A stretch of DNA of 7,048 bases from an uncultured Ardenticatenia bacterium (GTDB lineage: Bacteria > Chloroflexota > Anaerolineae > Promineifilales > Promineifilaceae), in contig CALLZA010000460.1 in the NCBI GenBank assembly GCA_937858165.1, forward strand, positions 1-7,048, given 5' to 3'. The notes beneath the pieces were generated by a model. It saw only the letters and a program-made list of their open reading frames with translations, was not told the origin of the DNA and did not search any database. The position numbers and the translations under genes are program-made. This document shows positions 4,963-7,048 of this stretch, in pieces. Each line of letters opens with the position of its first letter. Position 1 is the stretch's first letter.

Positions 4963-6861
4963 TTACGGGTAGGCGGCCGGGAGGGGCGTGACGTAGGCCG
5001 CGGCCGTCACCAGGGCCACCCAGTCGCCGGCGGTGTTGCCCGGCGGCAGGCCCAGCAGCAGCGCGCCCCCGGCGGCCGACAGCGCCAGCGGCGGCTCGGC
5101 GAACTCCCCCGTGCGCGGATCGTACCAGCGCAGGGTGTAATCGCCGTCGGGCGCGGCCAGCGTCGCCGGGCGGGCGGCTGAGGGCAAATAGACGGCGTAG
5201 ACCTCGCCCGGCAGGGCCAGTACCTCGCCGCCGCCGTAGTCCTGCGCCTCGCCGCTCAGCAGCGCGTCGGCCGGGGCCATGCGCCAGAAAGGGGTGTTCT
5301 CTTCCAGAAAGTGCCGCGCGTGGGTGGCGTAGGCCCACATCTCGGCCCGCGTGCGGAAGTCCTCCACGTTCAGATCGCCGCCAACGGGCAGCGGGTGGTA
5401 GCCCAGATACCACTCGATGCCGCCCGCGCCACTGAACAGTGTGTCGTAGAGGATCGTTTTGCGCAGCGGCCCGGCGTTGTCGGGCGTCAGCCCCTCCTGC
5501 GCCGGGCGGTTCTCGTCCATGTCGATGACCCACGGCCGCCCCGCCCCGGCCGACGCCGCCCGCCACCGCTCCACCAGCGCCCCGGCCTCGTCGGGTTGAT
5601 ACTGGATGGACGTGGCCGAGAACTCCGGTCGGCCGAGCGTGTCCTCATAGGGGCCGAACCAGTCGGCCGGGTTGTGCAGGGCGATGGGGTGGTCGGCCCA
5701 ATCGAGCGCGGCCAAATAGCCGGCCAGGGCCACCGCCTCGTCGCCACTATAGACGCTCTCCTCGCCTAGATTCCACTTGATGGCCGGCAGGTCGGCAAAG
5801 CGGGCGACCAGTTCGCGGTAGAAGAGGCGGCGCGGCGTACTCAGGATGGCGCCTACGGCCGCGCCGTCGGCGTCGGCGTCGTCGAGCCAGCCCCGGTTGG
5901 CCGGCTCCGTCTCGCTCAGCACCACGTGCAGGGCGATGCCGCGCCGCTGGGCGTGCTCGAAGACGACGCGCCACGCCGCCAGCTTGCCCAGGTCGTAATG
6001 GGTCACGTCGTCGGGTGACAGGAAGGGCCAGGTGTCGTGGCCATCGCCGCCCAGGTTCATGGGCAGGAAGTAGACGGAGTTGACGCCGGCTTCGGCTAGA
6101 TAGTTGAGTGCGCCGATGAGCCCCTTCCCCTCGTCGGCCGCGCCCGGCAGCGTTGGGTCGCCCGGCCGCCAGTCGGCCACGTGGGTGGCGTAGGCGTGGC
6201 GGAAACCGGCGGGTGTGTCGGCCGCGTCCTCAAAGCCCACGTAGGCCAGCAAATTCTCCGGGCTGTTGGTGCCGGTCTTGATCCAGTAAGGGCCGTCGCG
6301 GAACCTGAGGTAGTGGCCGTCGACGTATTCCAGTCGCCCCAGAGTGAAGAAATCGGCCGCCCTGCTCCCCTGCGCTTCTAAAGGAGCCACGTCAAACGTG
6401 CCCGCCGCCCCGTCGAACGCCAGCGGCGCGCCGGTCGTCGGGTCGAGATCGACGGCCACGCCCGGCCCGGCGCGGAATGAAGCGCACCAGCGCCAGCGCC
6501 CCGGCTCGTCGGCGGCGAAGCGCGCTGCCCACTGGTCGCCCACCCCGCCGCCGCGGTCGTCACCGTCGAAGGCGCCGGGCACGTCGTAGGCGCGGCCGGA
6601 CGGAGCGGCAAAGCGCACCGTCAGACGGTAATCGAGGAACGGGTTGGGGCCGTTGTCGGCCGCGCTGGCCGCCGGGCCCGCGAAGCGCAGGACGAGCGGC
6701 TGCCACACGGCCAACTCCCCTGTCACGGTTCCCGCGTCGTCGCCCAAGGGCGACTGTTCGCAGCCCAACGCCGCAAAACCGCCGTCGTAGCCCGACAGGG
6801 CGGCCGGCAGGTAGACGCTCCCTCGCCCTGTGGGAGAGGGTTCTTCCTCGCAGGGGAGCAG
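4963..6861 (-). CDS. DUF5060/DUF4038-type secreted glycoside hydrolase-like protein (5'-truncated)
   Basis: 632 codons remain; the start and any signal peptide are lost where genuine sequence ends at 6861. Residues counted from that end: a SVYLPAAL segment at 15-22, like the region after the signal peptide in many Chloroflexota exported proteins; a DUF5060 beta-sandwich at about 45-135 (NPFLDYRLTVRF, then DEPGRWRW); and a TIM-barrel-like catalytic part at about 170-525. The barrel part has GPYWIKTGTNSPENLLAY, IKWNLGEES at 361-369 (Glu367 a candidate acid), VIDMDENRP at 445-453 and GGDLNVEDFRTRAEMW at 494-509. A C-terminal domain like 'putative collagen-binding domain of a collagenase' follows at about 545-617 (YTLRWYDPRTGEF, DWVALV). 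Relatives are grouped with apiosidase-like glycoside hydrolases; the actual substrate here is unknown. An apparent Met start at 6951 is encoded by adapter and junk sequence and is not real. Confidence 0.9.
   Translation of the reverse strand: MLPCEEEPSPTGRGSVYLPAALSGYDGGFAALGCEQSPLGDDAGTVTGELAVWQPLVLRFAGPAASAADNGPNPFLDYRLTVRFAAPSGRAYDVPGAFDGDDRGGGVGDQWAARFAADEPGRWRWCASFRAGPGVAVDLDPTTGAPLAFDGAAGTFDVAPLEAQGSRAADFFTLGRLEYVDGHYLRFRDGPYWIKTGTNSPENLLAYVGFEDAADTPAGFRHAYATHVADWRPGDPTLPGAADEGKGLIGALNYLAEAGVNSVYFLPMNLGGDGHDTWPFLSPDDVTHYDLGKLAAWRVVFEHAQRRGIALHVVLSETEPANRGWLDDADADGAAVGAILSTPRRLFYRELVARFADLPAIKWNLGEESVYSGDEAVALAGYLAALDWADHPIALHNPADWFGPYEDTLGRPEFSATSIQYQPDEAGALVERWRAASAGAGRPWVIDMDENRPAQEGLTPDNAGPLRKTILYDTLFSGAGGIEWYLGYHPLPVGGDLNVEDFRTRAEMWAYATHARHFLEENTPFWRMAPADALLSGEAQDYGGGEVLALPGEVYAVYLPSAARPATLAAPDGDYTLRWYDPRTGEFAEPPLALSAAGGALLLGLPPGNTAGDWVALVTAAAYVTPLPAAYP
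6820..6840. repeat. Short hairpin CCCTCGCCC-TGT-GGGAGAGGG inside the coding frame
   Basis: Arms 6820-6828 and 6832-6840 pair at 8 of 9 positions around TGT. Read on the minus strand in frame it gives PSPTGRG, a peptide typical of a widespread kind of intergenic hairpin when translated by chance or when inserted in frame. It lies only about 20 nt from the adapter junction. Confidence 0.5.
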
Positions 6862-6938
6862 CTGTCTCTTATACACATCTCCGAGCCCACGAGACCGTAC
6901 TAGATCTCGTATGCCGTCTTCTGCTTGAAAAAAAAAAA
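6862..6938 (+). other. Untrimmed Illumina Nextera adapter with index and poly-A
   Basis: 6862-6880 is the 19-nt Tn5 mosaic end CTGTCTCTTATACACATCT. 6881-6895 is CCGAGCCCACGAGAC, completing the Nextera read 2 adapter. 6896-6903 is CGTACTAG, the i7 index known as N702. 6904-6927 is the P7 flow-cell sequence. 6928-6938 is the run of 11 A seen when a read runs off the end of a fragment. Translated, it gives the notorious contaminant peptides FFFQAEDGIRD (minus) and VSYTHLRAHET (plus). It is synthetic and marks the true end of genomic sequence. Confidence 0.99.
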
Positions 6939-7048
6939 TATTATACAACATTAAGGATCTCTTATTCGATCATCATCTAAAGTGCAACGCAACTCTTATA
7001 TGGGATTTACTAAAAATCAAAGTGGAATTAAGATGACCAACACTATAA
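6939..7048. other. AT-rich tail beyond the adapter, not genomic
   Basis: 110 nt with many short A/T runs, in sharp contrast to the roughly two-thirds G+C of the rest. It follows a complete P7 end plus poly-A, beyond which no template exists in the library molecule, so it is best explained as run-off base calls or a chimeric join. No gene is supported in it. Confidence 0.85.

Noticed and set aside
4958..5566. 202-codon minus-strand frame inside the glycoside hydrolase-like gene
   Set aside because: Low-complexity Arg/Gly/Ala shadow in another frame of a gene with recognisable domains.
6477..6980. 167-codon plus-strand frame ending in VSYTHLRAHET...
   Set aside because: Antisense of the hydrolase gene fused to translated adapter; the end peptide is a known contaminant signature.
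6939..7048. AT-rich tail as a phage, plasmid or transferred segment
   Set aside because: It lies beyond a full P7 adapter and poly-A, where no template remains; no reading frame or motif supports it.

Overview
High-GC bacterial DNA (about two thirds G+C by eye) from position 1 to 6861, followed by a sequencing artefact to the end. The gene content, the secreted proteins, a 'VYLPAALS'-type segment near the N-terminus of a secreted enzyme, two leaderless-looking promoters and dispersed heptamer/hairpin repeats between genes suggest a Chloroflexota genome, perhaps Anaerolineae or a relative of Ca. Promineifilum. That assignment is inference; no rRNA or taxonomic marker is present. The assembly looks like a draft or metagenome contig.

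Layout: (1) 76-369 (-), a small secreted or membrane-anchored protein of unknown function, divergent from (2) 539-2404 (+), a secreted cyanophycinase-like S51 peptidase with a second, catalytically dead S51 copy. (3) 2539-2961 (+), a CoA_binding_2 (YccU-type) protein. (4) On the minus strand and convergent with it, 3137-4411, a six-TM class III adenylate/guanylate cyclase, followed 11 nt later by a 33-residue single-TM microprotein (3024-3125). (5) 4567-4758 (-), a short unrecognised ORF. (6) 4963-6861 (-), a DUF5060/DUF4038-type secreted glycoside hydrolase-like protein whose 5' end is missing because the real sequence stops there. (7) 6862-6938, a complete Nextera/P7 adapter read-through with index and poly-A, then 110 nt of AT-rich sequence that should not be treated as genomic.

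Genes are tightly packed (no gene-free stretch over about 205 nt in the genuine part) and they do not form one obvious pathway. Two secreted degradative enzymes (a polymer peptidase and a glycan-active protein) suggest extracellular polymer use; the cyclase is signalling; the CoA-binding protein is of uncertain role. The most distinctive feature is the intergenic DNA. Nearly every gene 3' end carries one of two hairpin-forming repeat types: 'CGCCAAG' elements (after 2404 and after the stop at 4567) and 'TTAGGGA/TTAGGGG' heptamer elements (after 2961, after 3137 and after 4963). Two genes have a -10-like GGCTATAMT box exactly 6 nt ahead of the start codon and no Shine-Dalgarno. I see no CRISPR array, RNA gene, insertion sequence or complete new defence or biosynthetic system.
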